A stretch of 64,000 bases of DNA from Aureispira sp. CCB-E. GTDB lineage: Bacteria > Bacteroidota > Bacteroidia > Chitinophagales > Saprospiraceae. Each line of letters begins with the position of its first letter. Position 1 is the first letter of the stretch. This document shows, one piece after another, positions 25,341-33,894 of the stretch. The position numbers were made by a program, and so were the translations under genes. The notes beneath the pieces were generated by a model. It was not told the DNA's origin, searched no databases, and saw only the letters and a program-made list of their open reading frames with translations. The DNA lies in the NCBI RefSeq assembly GCF_031326345.1, contig NZ_CP133671.1, forward strand, positions 3,658,001 to 3,722,000, in the 5' to 3' direction.

Positions 25341-26378
25341 TTAATGTTTTATGGAATGATGGGGATTGCTAAAAGAAGGATGAGTTAGAATATACTTATC
25401 TGTCAGTGATTCTAAAAATGCCACCAAATCCTTTTGTTCTTGAGTATTCAAATGAAGTGGACGAATAAGAGGACTTTTGTGTTTGTGTGGTTGTCCTCCT
25501 CTGTTGTAATGTTGGATGACCTCTTCTAAGGTTTGAAGGCTGCCATCGTGCATATATGGAGCACTCATGCTAATGTTTCTTAAGGAAGGCACCTTAAAAA
25601 GAGCCCGATCTTGTTCTTGATAAGTCAGCCGAATTCTACCAGAATCAGCATAGTGTTCGTATAGACCATTGTTTTGAAACGAAAAATTAGAAAAATGAGG
25701 TGGGGTATGACACGAAGAACAATCTGTTTTATGACTCATAAATAGTTGTAGCCCTCTTTGAGCACTAGAACTAAGCGCCTTTTTTTTACGATAGTAAGTA
25801 TACTTGTCGTAAGGAGAATGGGCAGCAACCAAACTGCGTTCAAAAGCAGCAATAGAACGGGTGACAACATAAGGGTCAGGAGGGCGATTATAAGCTGCTA
25901 GGCTCATGGTACTATAGAGGCTGTCTTTGGCGATTCGTTGGGCGGCCAATACTATATTAAAATCGAGCTCATGTGTTTCTTGAATAGGAACTAAGATTTG
26001 CATTTCTAAAGTAGGGACACCTCCTGCTCTTGTAAAATAGGGGGCATAGGCAACATTAACTAGAGAGGGCGCATTTTGAGTCCCGAGACGTTGTTCTACA
26101 CCCAAACTAAGGGGCACACTGTCGGCAAAAGCAAATTGCTGTTTGTGACAACTGGCACAAGATACGGTGCTGTCTTTAGATAGAATAGGGTCGTAGAAAA
26201 GCATTCGCCCTAACTGAACACGGAGTTCTGTTGGTAAGTTATCTTCAGGGTGTTGGATATTTGGGAAATTATGAGGTAAATTATCATAAAAACCCATGGA
26301 AGAACTAGCTGTATGGCATCCTATTGTGCCATAGCAAAAAATTAAAACCCACAAAGATAGAGTAACCACTTTTAGCAT
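25341..26378 (-). CDS. Di-haem cytochrome c peroxidase family protein (MauG/MbnH superfamily), copy A
   Basis: A 345-aa lipoprotein-like exported protein (signal peptide, Cys21 at GTIGC). Two haem c motifs: C74-ASCH78 in the N-terminal half and C220-SSCH224 in the C-terminal half, with the MHDGSLQTLEEVIQHYN segment at the C-terminal end. Length matches bacterial di-haem peroxidases. The second domain's substrate-side region reads YFTRAGGVPTLEMQ where copy B has FFWDGRAELL, so one conserved aromatic/Arg block is replaced. It is the last gene of the three-gene unit starting with the MbnP-like gene. MauG/MbnH members oxidise protein residues at a distance, and that role is inferred here. Confidence 0.9.
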   Translation of the reverse strand: MLKVVTLSLWVLIFCYGTIGCHTASSSMGFYDNLPHNFPNIQHPEDNLPTELRVQLGRMLFYDPILSKDSTVSCASCHKQQFAFADSVPLSLGVEQRLGTQNAPSLVNVAYAPYFTRAGGVPTLEMQILVPIQETHELDFNIVLAAQRIAKDSLYSTMSLAAYNRPPDPYVVTRSIAAFERSLVAAHSPYDKYTYYRKKKALSSSAQRGLQLFMSHKTDCSSCHTPPHFSNFSFQNNGLYEHYADSGRIRLTYQEQDRALFKVPSLRNISMSAPYMHDGSLQTLEEVIQHYNRGGQPHKHKSPLIRPLHLNTQEQKDLVAFLESLTDKYILTHPSFSNPHHSIKH

Positions 26379-26399
26379 AAGTTATATTTGATATGATTG

Positions 26400-26429
26400 T
26401 AGAGGCGTAGCCTTAAAACTACGCCTCTA
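26400..26429. other. Intergenic hairpin within the peroxidase operon
   Basis: Perfect 11-bp stem TAGAGGCGTAG (26400-26410) and CTACGCCTCTA (26419-26429), loop CCTTAAAA, between the two peroxidase genes. It has no T-run on the minus strand, so it is more likely an mRNA-processing or attenuating element than a simple terminator. Confidence 0.65.
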
Positions 26430-26440
26430 TTAGTAATCAA

Positions 26441-27532
26441 CTAAAAAGGAGAGCTATATTCCTCCTTGATTGCTAGCTTATCGTCTGTTAATGTTTTCAG
26501 AAAAGCAATTAAATCTTGAATGTCTTGGTTTGAGAGCATTAATCCTCCATTGTGATAAGGGTATAATAATGCTGGATCTATAGTAGGAGAGTTGATCAAA
26601 CCTGTATTATAATGTTGAACAACTTCCTCTAAGGTTTTGAAGCGACCATCGTGCATATAAGGAGCTGTCAATGCTATATTTCTCAACGAAGGAACCTTAA
26701 ATTTAGCTTTGTCAGAACTATTAAGAGTTGCCTTTTCTCTTCCATTATCTGTAAAAATAGAGTCCAAGCCATTATTCATATAATCATCATTCTCGAAGTT
26801 TTTTCCTGAGTGGCAATGCGCACAATCGGCACCAGATATAGCAGGAAAAGATGGATTGTATTCGTTGAAAAATAAATCTTTTCCTCTTTGTTCAGCGGTT
26901 GTTAGAGCGACTTCACCTCGCAAATGTCGGTCATATTTGCTATCTACGGACACAATAGAAAACATAAACTGTTCTAGTGCTAACGCTATGCGTTCTTCTG
27001 TAATAGTCTCATCGCCAAAAGCCAAAAAGAATTGATTGCGGTATTGTTGTTCCGCCTGTAGTTTAGCGACTACGCTGGGCATCGTTTCTTGCATTTCCAG
27101 CGCATCTTGTATTGGTAACAATGCCTGATGCCTAAGCAATTCGGCACGTCCATCCCAAAAAAATCCATTGGTATTCCATGCTAAATTAAAGACAGACATT
27201 GCTTGTCGATGCCCTCGAAGGTCATTAACACCTTTTGAGAAAGTAGCGGTATCAGAAAAACCATACTCTTGCAAATGGCAAGAAGAGCAGCTAATAGAAG
27301 CATCTAAAGACAGCTTTTTTTCGTGAAATAACATCCGCCCCAATTGCACACCATCGGTTGTAAGTGGATTGTCCATTGGCAGATTTGGTGGTGGCAAGTC
27401 TCCAGTTTCTAATTGATAAGCAATAGGTTTATAAACTAGTGGTTCTTCTTTGGTGTGGCACCCGTATCCCAACAATATAATTGAGAGTAAGAGGCAAACA
27501 GGAAGGAGTTTTGTGTTATTACTGTTATTCAT
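26441..27532 (-). CDS. Di-haem cytochrome c peroxidase family protein (MauG/MbnH superfamily), copy B
   Basis: A 363-aa lipoprotein: signal LLLSIILLGYGC with Cys25. Haem c sites at C82-SSCH86 and C237-AHCH241. The segment FFWDGRAELL with Trp126 is the electron-transfer aromatic region usual in bacterial cytochrome c peroxidases, and the final MHDGRFKTLEEVVQHYNTG block is conserved. The start overlaps the MbnP-like gene's end by 8 bases, so the two are translated from one transcript. Copy A follows after a hairpin. A role as the oxidising partner of the MbnP-like protein is suggested by the context and the MbnP/MbnH precedent, not shown. Confidence 0.92.
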   Translation of the reverse strand: MNNSNNTKLLPVCLLLSIILLGYGCHTKEEPLVYKPIAYQLETGDLPPPNLPMDNPLTTDGVQLGRMLFHEKKLSLDASISCSSCHLQEYGFSDTATFSKGVNDLRGHRQAMSVFNLAWNTNGFFWDGRAELLRHQALLPIQDALEMQETMPSVVAKLQAEQQYRNQFFLAFGDETITEERIALALEQFMFSIVSVDSKYDRHLRGEVALTTAEQRGKDLFFNEYNPSFPAISGADCAHCHSGKNFENDDYMNNGLDSIFTDNGREKATLNSSDKAKFKVPSLRNIALTAPYMHDGRFKTLEEVVQHYNTGLINSPTIDPALLYPYHNGGLMLSNQDIQDLIAFLKTLTDDKLAIKEEYSSPF

Positions 27533-28481
27533 GAGTCACGGATATTTTTTGTGAAGTAATAACTTGTCCTTCTTTTTTTAGGTTCAAAATATACCAACCA
27601 GCATCTAAAAATTGGATGTTCTTCTTGTCAGGAGAGGCAATAATATTGGAATATACTTTGCCCGTCATATCATAAATCTCAACACTAGTATCCAACGATT
27701 CATCGGCATCAATCGTTAATGTTTGCCCTACTCTTACGGGATTGGGATATATAGAAATCGTGCTAGAAGCCAACTTGACAACAGGCACAGACATAGAGCC
27801 ATCCGAAAATACTAGGGTGTTAAAATTGTTGAGAACAGTCCTAGCAGCACCTGTTTCTCCATGACTAACAACTCCCGAACTGACATCTATAGAGTGCAAT
27901 GCTTTGGCATAATCTGCATCAATAATTACTTCTAAATCATTATTATTGATATAACCATTGGTCACAATCGTTTTAACTTTGTAGTTGCTGTCGCCTAAGC
28001 CGTGCATTTGAAAAACATCAGACATAGAGGAACCTGAAACGCCCTCGAATGCAACGAAACGATAGCCAGCTGTCCACCCCCAATGCATAGAAGGTGATTG
28101 TGGCGCTAGAGGATGATTGGCAGGATAAGTCGTTGGGTCTAAATGATTTTCTGCATTACCTACCCCAATGCCAAAAGAAACACTATCTAAGTTGTTAATA
28201 TTAAAATTACCTAGTAATTGATTAGTAGAGGTATTGGCATTAACCAAAATAAAGGTATTGTTGACAGCTGTTTGAGTACCATCATGGTAAAGCGTAATAT
28301 TGCTAATGTAGTACTGTAAACGAGTTACTTGAAAATCACTACCAACATTATTGGGTGTTGTCTGGTTAAAAGCAAAATTGCTGCTTCCAAGGAGATGATT
28401 AATTTTGAAGTAGACGTCTTTTTGAGCATAGGATGTCTGTAATGCTAAGGTAGCACAGAGGAATAAAATTATATTTTTCAT
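27525..28481 (-). CDS. MbnP-like copper-associated protein with T9SS sorting domain
   Basis: A 318-aa exported protein. Signal peptide 1-20 (ending YAQ). The MbnP-like domain (about 22-225) shows VYFKINHLLGSSNF, FQVTRLQYYISNI and the diagnostic SMHWGWTAGYRFVAFEG with W134 and W136. In methanobactin systems, MbnH converts a Trp of MbnP to kynurenine, which then takes part in Cu(I) binding. The C-terminus (about 240-318) is a T9SS type A sorting domain (ISIYPNPVRVGQTL, then SLDTSVEIYDMTGKVY and GWYILNLKKEGQVITSQKI), so this version should be displayed on the outer membrane. It is the first gene of a three-gene unit. The copper role is inferred from the family. Confidence 0.85.
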   Translation of the reverse strand: MKNIILFLCATLALQTSYAQKDVYFKINHLLGSSNFAFNQTTPNNVGSDFQVTRLQYYISNITLYHDGTQTAVNNTFILVNANTSTNQLLGNFNINNLDSVSFGIGVGNAENHLDPTTYPANHPLAPQSPSMHWGWTAGYRFVAFEGVSGSSMSDVFQMHGLGDSNYKVKTIVTNGYINNNDLEVIIDADYAKALHSIDVSSGVVSHGETGAARTVLNNFNTLVFSDGSMSVPVVKLASSTISIYPNPVRVGQTLTIDADESLDTSVEIYDMTGKVYSNIIASPDKKNIQFLDAGWYILNLKKEGQVITSQKISVTHE

Positions 28482-28516
28482 TATTATGTATATTATTGTG
28501 ATTAACTATTTTAATA

Positions 28517-28719
28517 TAGTAGTTCGTTGATTAGCTCCCTGCGGTCGTGAGATCACTATCGCTTAGTTGTTTACTTTTTACCAAAAAGATAAAAAAGCAC
28601 ATTTATATTAGTTTGATAATCAAATTTTTAACACAAAACGCAATAAATTTACAACTTATTGATTATCAAACTAATAAAGTTTAGCTGCGCTGCTACTGCG
28701 TGGTTTCAACGAACTATTG
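28517..28719. repeat. Dispersed intergenic repeat, copy 5
   Basis: Runs from AGTAGTTCGTTGATTAGC at 28517 to CAACGAACTATTG at 28707-28719. It contains the AAAGCACATTTATATTAG block, the inner pair AGTTTGATAATCAAAT and TTGATTATCAAACTAAT, and GCTGCGCTGCTACTGCGTGG. It lies in reverse orientation relative to copy 3. It fills about half of the gap upstream of the MbnP-like operon. Confidence 0.8.
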
Positions 28720-28910
28720 TTAATAGACTTTAAAAAGTTATTGTTATGCTTGTTCATTGATTGATTTGATGTGTCATTTAGTACACTAAAGACCTACTTT
28801 ATACCATTGGTTATGGCATAAAAAATCAACAAGCAGGGCTAAATAAGCTTATAACACAATAGGTCTGGTGTCTCTATTGTAGCTATAAAGTAGCTATAAA
28901 TAGTTGCTCT

Positions 28911-29417
28911 CTAACATAAAAATGATTGATGCAAAATGTATAAAGGAACATCTGGCGGAGGGAAAAAATAAGCAATAGGATGCTGAGCAAATGAGCTAAA
29001 CCCTAGTATAGTATGTTGCTTTGGAAATATAGGTGCATAAAAAGGGAGTTGATGAAGGTATTGGGCGGTTGTTTCTAAATCTAATTCTGAAGAAACAGCG
29101 TTTAAGTCAGATTTTGCCAATGACTGTTCATCTAAACAGCAAGGCTTCTTCTTAAAAGAGTTTTGTTGCTGCAAGAGAGCTTGATCAAAGCAACTTAGGT
29201 ATAAGTTTTTGGAGTTTGAGCAACAAGTTTTAGCTAGTACCTTTGGGAATGCATTTTGTTCTTTTGCTTTTTGTTTTTTACAACAAGGTTGTATGGTATT
29301 AACAAAAAAAGCAATGGCTTTTAATTCATCTTGACAATAATGACTATAGGTTGCAATCCCTATGGTAGAGAATAGAACCGTCCAAATATTGAGAATATGA
29401 ATTAACTTTAAGAACAT
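28911..29417 (-). CDS. Cys-rich HYC_CC_PP family protein
   Basis: A 168-aa exported or membrane-anchored protein. An N-terminal hydrophobic helix (1-22) precedes the H26-Y-C28 motif. Cys pairs follow at 45-46, 65-66 and 93-94, and a C-terminal PPPDVPLYILHQSF segment completes the HYC...CC...PP pattern. This family often neighbours metal-related TonB receptors in Bacteroidota, although none is adjacent here. The repeated CC pairs suggest metal or redox binding. It is on the same strand as the MbnP/peroxidase operon, separated from it by a repeat-filled gap of 429 bases. Confidence 0.75.
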   Translation of the reverse strand: MFLKLIHILNIWTVLFSTIGIATYSHYCQDELKAIAFFVNTIQPCCKKQKAKEQNAFPKVLAKTCCSNSKNLYLSCFDQALLQQQNSFKKKPCCLDEQSLAKSDLNAVSSELDLETTAQYLHQLPFYAPIFPKQHTILGFSSFAQHPIAYFFPPPDVPLYILHQSFLC

Positions 29418-29972
29418 GAAAGATGGATTGATTTTTGAAATAAAGTTTTATTAAAGTGGTTACTTTTGTTATTAAAATAGGATTTTTTATTAATTTGATA
29501 AGATATATTTTGAATAAAAAAACAACGAATGAACGATTCTAATCTGTAATTAGATTGTCAAGATACGATGTTTAAGAGATGGTGTTTATTTTTGTAGAAT
29601 CTTTTTATTATAAGCTAAAAGTGTTAAATCTTAGTTGTAATAAAAAGAGAGGAAAAAAGATATTTAGGTACAAAACACCTAAATATATACCCGTTTATTT
29701 GCTAGTAATTTAGAGAATAGAATGCTACTTTTTATCTAGAAAATTGTCCTAAAACATTGTTGCACTCTTGCTTTAAGTAAAACTGAATTCTATGTTAAGG
29801 AATGGATTCCTTTAATTTCTACTAAAATATTGTTGATAATAGTTGTATCTTTAAAAATTCTTTATTCTTTTGAATGAAGGTTGAATGCACTTTTTATATC
29901 AGGGATAGGCTTGGAAATTTTAGCTGTGAAAACCAATTTTTTTTAAGCATACTCTCAAAAAACTTTGACCAA
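29418..29972. other. Divergent promoter region with no gene
   Basis: A 555-base region between the HYC_CC_PP gene and the nuclease gene. A plus-strand TTTG (29434-29437) with TACTTTTG (29461-29468) is spaced 23 bases, the long end of the Bacteroidota promoter range, but it is about 500 bases from the nuclease ATG. No hairpin terminator or repeat was seen. An in-frame ATG at 29874 would lengthen the nuclease but hides the signal peptide. Confidence 0.4.
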
Positions 29973-31226
29973 ATGTTAAAGCATATTAATTGGTTTGCTG
30001 TTCTTTTTTTATTGGGAAATTACCCTATGTTAGCTCAAGTAAAAACAGCAGATTTAATTGCCAATTTAGAAAAAGAAGCACTTAATTTAGAAGCACGTCA
30101 AGCAGCATTGGCAGATGATTTGGAAATTTTGCGCTTAAAAAAAATTAAAGAAGATATTCGTTCTGTTGGGCTTCCTGAAGTGCCTGAAACTGTGAAAAAT
30201 GAAGTGGTAGAACATGGTGCTATGATATTAGGTTATAACGAAACCCATGAACAAGCCAATTGGGTAGCTCATATTATTATACCAGCTGTTAACAAAGGTA
30301 ATTTGTCTAGAACCAACGACTTTCGGCGAGATTCTTTGGTCTCTACTGGATCCGCTGTCAAAGCAGATTATTGGTATAGTGGTTATGATAGAGGGCATCT
30401 AGCTCCATCGGCAGATTTTAGATGGTCGAGTAGAGCAATTAGTGAATCATATGTTTATTCGAATATGGCTCCACAACGTCCAGAGTTAAATCGAGAGGGG
30501 TGGGCAGATTTAGAAAGTTTTATTCGAAAGCATGTATGGGTTAAAAATGAACAACTCTATGTAATTACAGGACCTGTTTTTGATAACGAAATGGAAACGA
30601 TCACGCAAGGACCTAATGTTGTATCTATTCCCAAGCGATTTTATAAAGTGGTTTTAGATGTAACTGGCGAAGAGAAAAAGGCAATTGCTTTTGTAATGCC
30701 CAACGAACTGTGTACACAACCTTTGGTCTCTTACGCTGTTTCTGTTGACGAAGTAGAAAAAATAACAGGCTTGGACTTTTTTCCCAATTTGGATGAGACA
30801 TTGGAAAGCGAGTTAGAAGCTAATTTTGATTATGCGAAATGGGAAGAACTCAAAGAGGGCGAAATTCCTACACAAGAACCTTTGAAATTAAGCGAACGAC
30901 CTAAAAATACCTTGAACTCTGTTGAAGCAGATTTGTTTATGAATAAAAAAGCATGTGTTTGTGGCATGGTTGTTTCGACACGCAAAACGAATGGAGGTTC
31001 GGTTTTCTTTAACTTTGATGCCAAATTCCCTAATCACACTTTTTCTGGCTCGGTTTGGGCTAGTAATATTAAGAATTTTAGCTATGACCCTGAAATTGAA
31101 TTTTTAGGAAAAAAAATATGCATTACAGGAAAAATAACAGATTATAAGGGAAAGCCAACGATGACAGTTGAAAATGAAAAAAAAGTTACTTTTTTAGATG
31201 ATAAAGGAAAAGCTTTACCCCGATAA
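29973..31226 (+). CDS. Secreted DNA/RNA non-specific endonuclease (NUC1 family) with OB-like C-terminus
   Basis: A 417-aa nuclease of the beta-beta-alpha-metal NUC1/EndoG family. The signal peptide (1-22, MLAQ) supports the ATG at 29973 rather than 29874. A coiled-coil-like segment (about 27-60, LEKEALNLEARQAALADDL) precedes the nuclease domain (about 75-270), which has the catalytic motif DRGH (139-142) in YSGYDRGHLAPSADF and YSNMAPQRPELNREGW with the metal-binding Asn. A C-terminal OB-fold-like domain (about 310-412) ends ITGKITDYKGKPTMTVEN. Extracellular nucleases of this type scavenge nucleotides or clear DNA. The OB-like tail may hold nucleic acid. Confidence 0.92.
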   Translation: MLKHINWFAVLFLLGNYPMLAQVKTADLIANLEKEALNLEARQAALADDLEILRLKKIKEDIRSVGLPEVPETVKNEVVEHGAMILGYNETHEQANWVAHIIIPAVNKGNLSRTNDFRRDSLVSTGSAVKADYWYSGYDRGHLAPSADFRWSSRAISESYVYSNMAPQRPELNREGWADLESFIRKHVWVKNEQLYVITGPVFDNEMETITQGPNVVSIPKRFYKVVLDVTGEEKKAIAFVMPNELCTQPLVSYAVSVDEVEKITGLDFFPNLDETLESELEANFDYAKWEELKEGEIPTQEPLKLSERPKNTLNSVEADLFMNKKACVCGMVVSTRKTNGGSVFFNFDAKFPNHTFSGSVWASNIKNFSYDPEIEFLGKKICITGKITDYKGKPTMTVENEKKVTFLDDKGKALPR

Positions 31227-31271
31227 AGAAGAGCCCTTTAATGTTGGAGAGGTGATTAAATCATATAATTT

Positions 31272-31514
31272 ATGGAAGAGAATAATAACGAAACGGAAGA
31301 AAAAAGATATCTAACACCAGAAGAACAGTTGGAAAAAATAAAAGTATCTCGCCGATTACTTCGCACAAAAATAAAAGAGTTTATAGAAGAAGAGACAGGA
31401 GAGACTTATCAGTTGGAGGATGACTTGTATGGTATATTTAGAGCCCTTAGTCCTGCCCAGCAACAAACTATTACAGGCAAAATTGCACTATTCGAAAAAT
31501 TTCCTAATCAATAA
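31272..31514 (+). CDS. Small hypothetical protein, charged helical
   Basis: An 80-aa highly charged protein (about a quarter Glu), with two predicted helices: TPEEQLEKIKVSRRLLRTKI and a second covering ALSPAQQQTITGKI. There is no signal peptide or recognised domain. It starts 46 bases after the nuclease stop codon on the same strand, so it may be the second gene of that unit. Composition is coding-like, but function is unknown. Confidence 0.5.
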   Translation: MEENNNETEEKRYLTPEEQLEKIKVSRRLLRTKIKEFIEEETGETYQLEDDLYGIFRALSPAQQQTITGKIALFEKFPNQ

Positions 31515-31725
31515 GTGATTGTTGGTAGCTGGTGTGTTTGTAATGTCTATAACCATGTTTTTGGAAGAAAAGTAGTTTAAAGACTTACTTTAAGACGAAT
31601 AGAAATGTTTAAAAATGTTTGTCATTTTGCAGAAAAAAAGCTTATTATAGCAGTTTGGTAGTTTGTATTAGACGATTATAACAAACTATTGACAACGTTC
31701 ATACGAAAATCAATTATAAAATATA

Positions 31726-33564
31726 ATGACGAAAAATAAATCTTTTGAGTTTACCCCATTTCCTCATTCCCAAAAGATTAGCAACACTTCCGATCTTGAA
31801 GTTCCAGAAACACTTTATTTCAGAACTAAAGAAGAGTTTGATCGAGCTGTAGGGCAGGACTTTATTGAGTATGCCAATAAAATAATAGGGCAGGGACAAA
31901 AATTTCTGGTTGGACTGGCACATGGGCAATCTCCCGCTGGTGCTTACGAGTATATTTTGGAACATTACCATGAAATAAGCAATCCTTCGCTTATTCGTTT
32001 TACATTCACCAATTCTAGATTAAAACGTCAACGAGGTTTAGAAGGTGTTATGGATGCACGGGCATTTTTGACTAAAATGCTTCGTAAAGGGCTTATAACC
32101 AAAGATCAAATCTTAGGAAGAAGTCTAAATAGAGACGATATAGATCAATATGCAGAAGGGTTTAATAATCGTCTCAAGAACTATTTAAAAGAAAATAACA
32201 AGGTCGGATTTGATTATGTTTTTCTGAGTTTTGACCCAACAGGAAAAGTGGCCGCTGTTTCTAGAAACTCTGAGGCTTTTGCATCTGATGAACTTGTGAT
32301 TATTGTTGATGACGTAGGAGAGAAGGAAATAACAGGGACTCCTAGTTTTTTGGCAAAATCAAAGCGCATTGCATTTTTGGCTACCAAGTCAGACAAGCGC
32401 CGTCCATTGGCATGGTTGTATTATCGTTGGGGAAAAGCCAATGAAAGTCCGAGTTTTTTACGTCACATAGACAAGGTCCAAGATCGAATGACGGTATTTA
32501 TAGACGATCAGGCATTGACTTGGCCTCAGATAGAGATTGTGCGCCAAACGCCTTATGGTCCTAGTACCATTCGTTTAGACTTTGCCAAGCCTTATGATGA
32601 GCATGCGACAGAAAAATTGCCTGTTGTTTTACTAATTCATGGATTTTTGGGCTTGAATTCCTTTGATGGAATTTTGGCAGAATTGCCAACACATCAGTGT
32701 ATTGGAGCAGCGATGCACTATGGTTCTATTCCTCATGATCTCCCCCCGAAGCTGTATTCAAATCACGTGGTTAAGAACATCAATGAGGTTGTGACTTATT
32801 TTGGAGAGCGAGGGCATTCTGTATACATCTTCGATCACTCTATGGGGAATACCTATTTTATGCTAATGGATCGAGATTACAAAAGCCTATCTGGAATCCA
32901 AAAATACTTGTGTGGTAGAATTGGAGCAAACCCGTTTTTCTGCGAACACGCCAAACATGCCTTTATAGGTTTCCTAGATAATGTTTTATTGCCTGCTGTT
33001 AGTTTTAGAAAAAATACAGGGTGGAAAACAATGTTGATGACCTTGCGTCGCTTGGTTCCTTTGGATACGCGCAAAGGGGTGCGAAAAAGAGGCATCCGAT
33101 TGACTGATTGGCTGATTCGAAAAGATTCGGTCACACGAGAGCGAATTTGGCAAGCCGTAAAAGAGCGGATTTTATATATTATGACCAATCTAGATTCTGT
33201 TCCTCACTTGGATAGAATACCAATTGAGCGAGCGTTGAGTCGTTTGCCTGCCAAAGTGTTTGCCATACAAGTCCATGCGGCTTTGTTAGAATCTAAATCA
33301 CACGATAAGCAAACATCAATGGAAAATATGGCCAAATACAATGTGCCTGTTTTAATTCTTAAAAGTGAGAAGGATGCTATCGCCAAATTTTCGCCTAAAT
33401 TACACCAAACACCTAATGTAACGGTCGTTGATGTAACGGACGAAAAAGAAACGGATTTGTTTAGAGAACACCTTTACCACATGGTCAACCCAGAAAAAGC
33501 AACTCATATTATAGTGGATTTTGTAGAACGGGTGGAGGAACAGCGTAAGAAGTCTTCTTATTAA
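31726..33564 (+). CDS. Fusion of degenerate NagB/6-phosphogluconolactonase-like domain and alpha/beta hydrolase
   Basis: A 612-aa cytoplasmic protein. Residues about 28-245 resemble the sugar-phosphate isomerase fold of NagB and 6-phosphogluconolactonase (LVGLAHGQSPAGAYEYIL in the phosphate-loop position, FDYVFLSFDPTGKVAAVS in the GxGxDGH position). The catalytic Asp-Gly-His is replaced by P-T-G-K, so that half is probably not the classical enzyme. Residues about 295-600 form an alpha/beta hydrolase: LLIHGFLG for the oxyanion loop, nucleophile elbow D370-H-S372-M-G-N, and a C-terminal REHLYHMV supplying a His. Both domains in one chain is unusual. The substrate is unknown. Confidence 0.75.
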   Translation: MTKNKSFEFTPFPHSQKISNTSDLEVPETLYFRTKEEFDRAVGQDFIEYANKIIGQGQKFLVGLAHGQSPAGAYEYILEHYHEISNPSLIRFTFTNSRLKRQRGLEGVMDARAFLTKMLRKGLITKDQILGRSLNRDDIDQYAEGFNNRLKNYLKENNKVGFDYVFLSFDPTGKVAAVSRNSEAFASDELVIIVDDVGEKEITGTPSFLAKSKRIAFLATKSDKRRPLAWLYYRWGKANESPSFLRHIDKVQDRMTVFIDDQALTWPQIEIVRQTPYGPSTIRLDFAKPYDEHATEKLPVVLLIHGFLGLNSFDGILAELPTHQCIGAAMHYGSIPHDLPPKLYSNHVVKNINEVVTYFGERGHSVYIFDHSMGNTYFMLMDRDYKSLSGIQKYLCGRIGANPFFCEHAKHAFIGFLDNVLLPAVSFRKNTGWKTMLMTLRRLVPLDTRKGVRKRGIRLTDWLIRKDSVTRERIWQAVKERILYIMTNLDSVPHLDRIPIERALSRLPAKVFAIQVHAALLESKSHDKQTSMENMAKYNVPVLILKSEKDAIAKFSPKLHQTPNVTVVDVTDEKETDLFREHLYHMVNPEKATHIIVDFVERVEEQRKKSSY

Positions 33565-33894
33565 GAGCAAATAAACGAACTTTATTAAGAAACCCTACCT
33601 TAAACATTTCGCAAGTGTTTACAATCATATTGATTCTTATGCTTCTTCTTTATCTATCTGAAAAATAGTTATAACAAAAAATAAACATTTTAGAACAATA
33701 CCAAGCCTGTCTATAACAAAAAGTAATATTTTAAATATAATAATAATAGCTTTGTTTTAATGTCAATCTTGACAGAGAAAGGAGATGCTTTTTAGAGGTA
33801 AGTTTCATAGTGAATGACCAATAAAATTACTACTTGATTTTGCGGTTATTTGTGGTGAAGAATTCCTTAAAAACTCCACTTAAAACAAGCAAAT
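33565..33894. other. Intergenic region with weak promoter element
   Basis: A 330-base region with no open frame of interest. TAGCTTTG at 33747-33754 fits the -7 consensus but has no TTG at the right distance. Two imperfect direct copies of ATAACAAAAA(A/G)TAA lie at about 33670 and 33714. No terminator or dispersed repeat recognised. Confidence 0.35.

Noticed and set aside
29434-29468. Plus-strand promoter TTTG-23-TACTTTTG
   Set aside because: Spacing is at the limit and the site is about 500 bases before the nuclease start codon, so chance match is likely.
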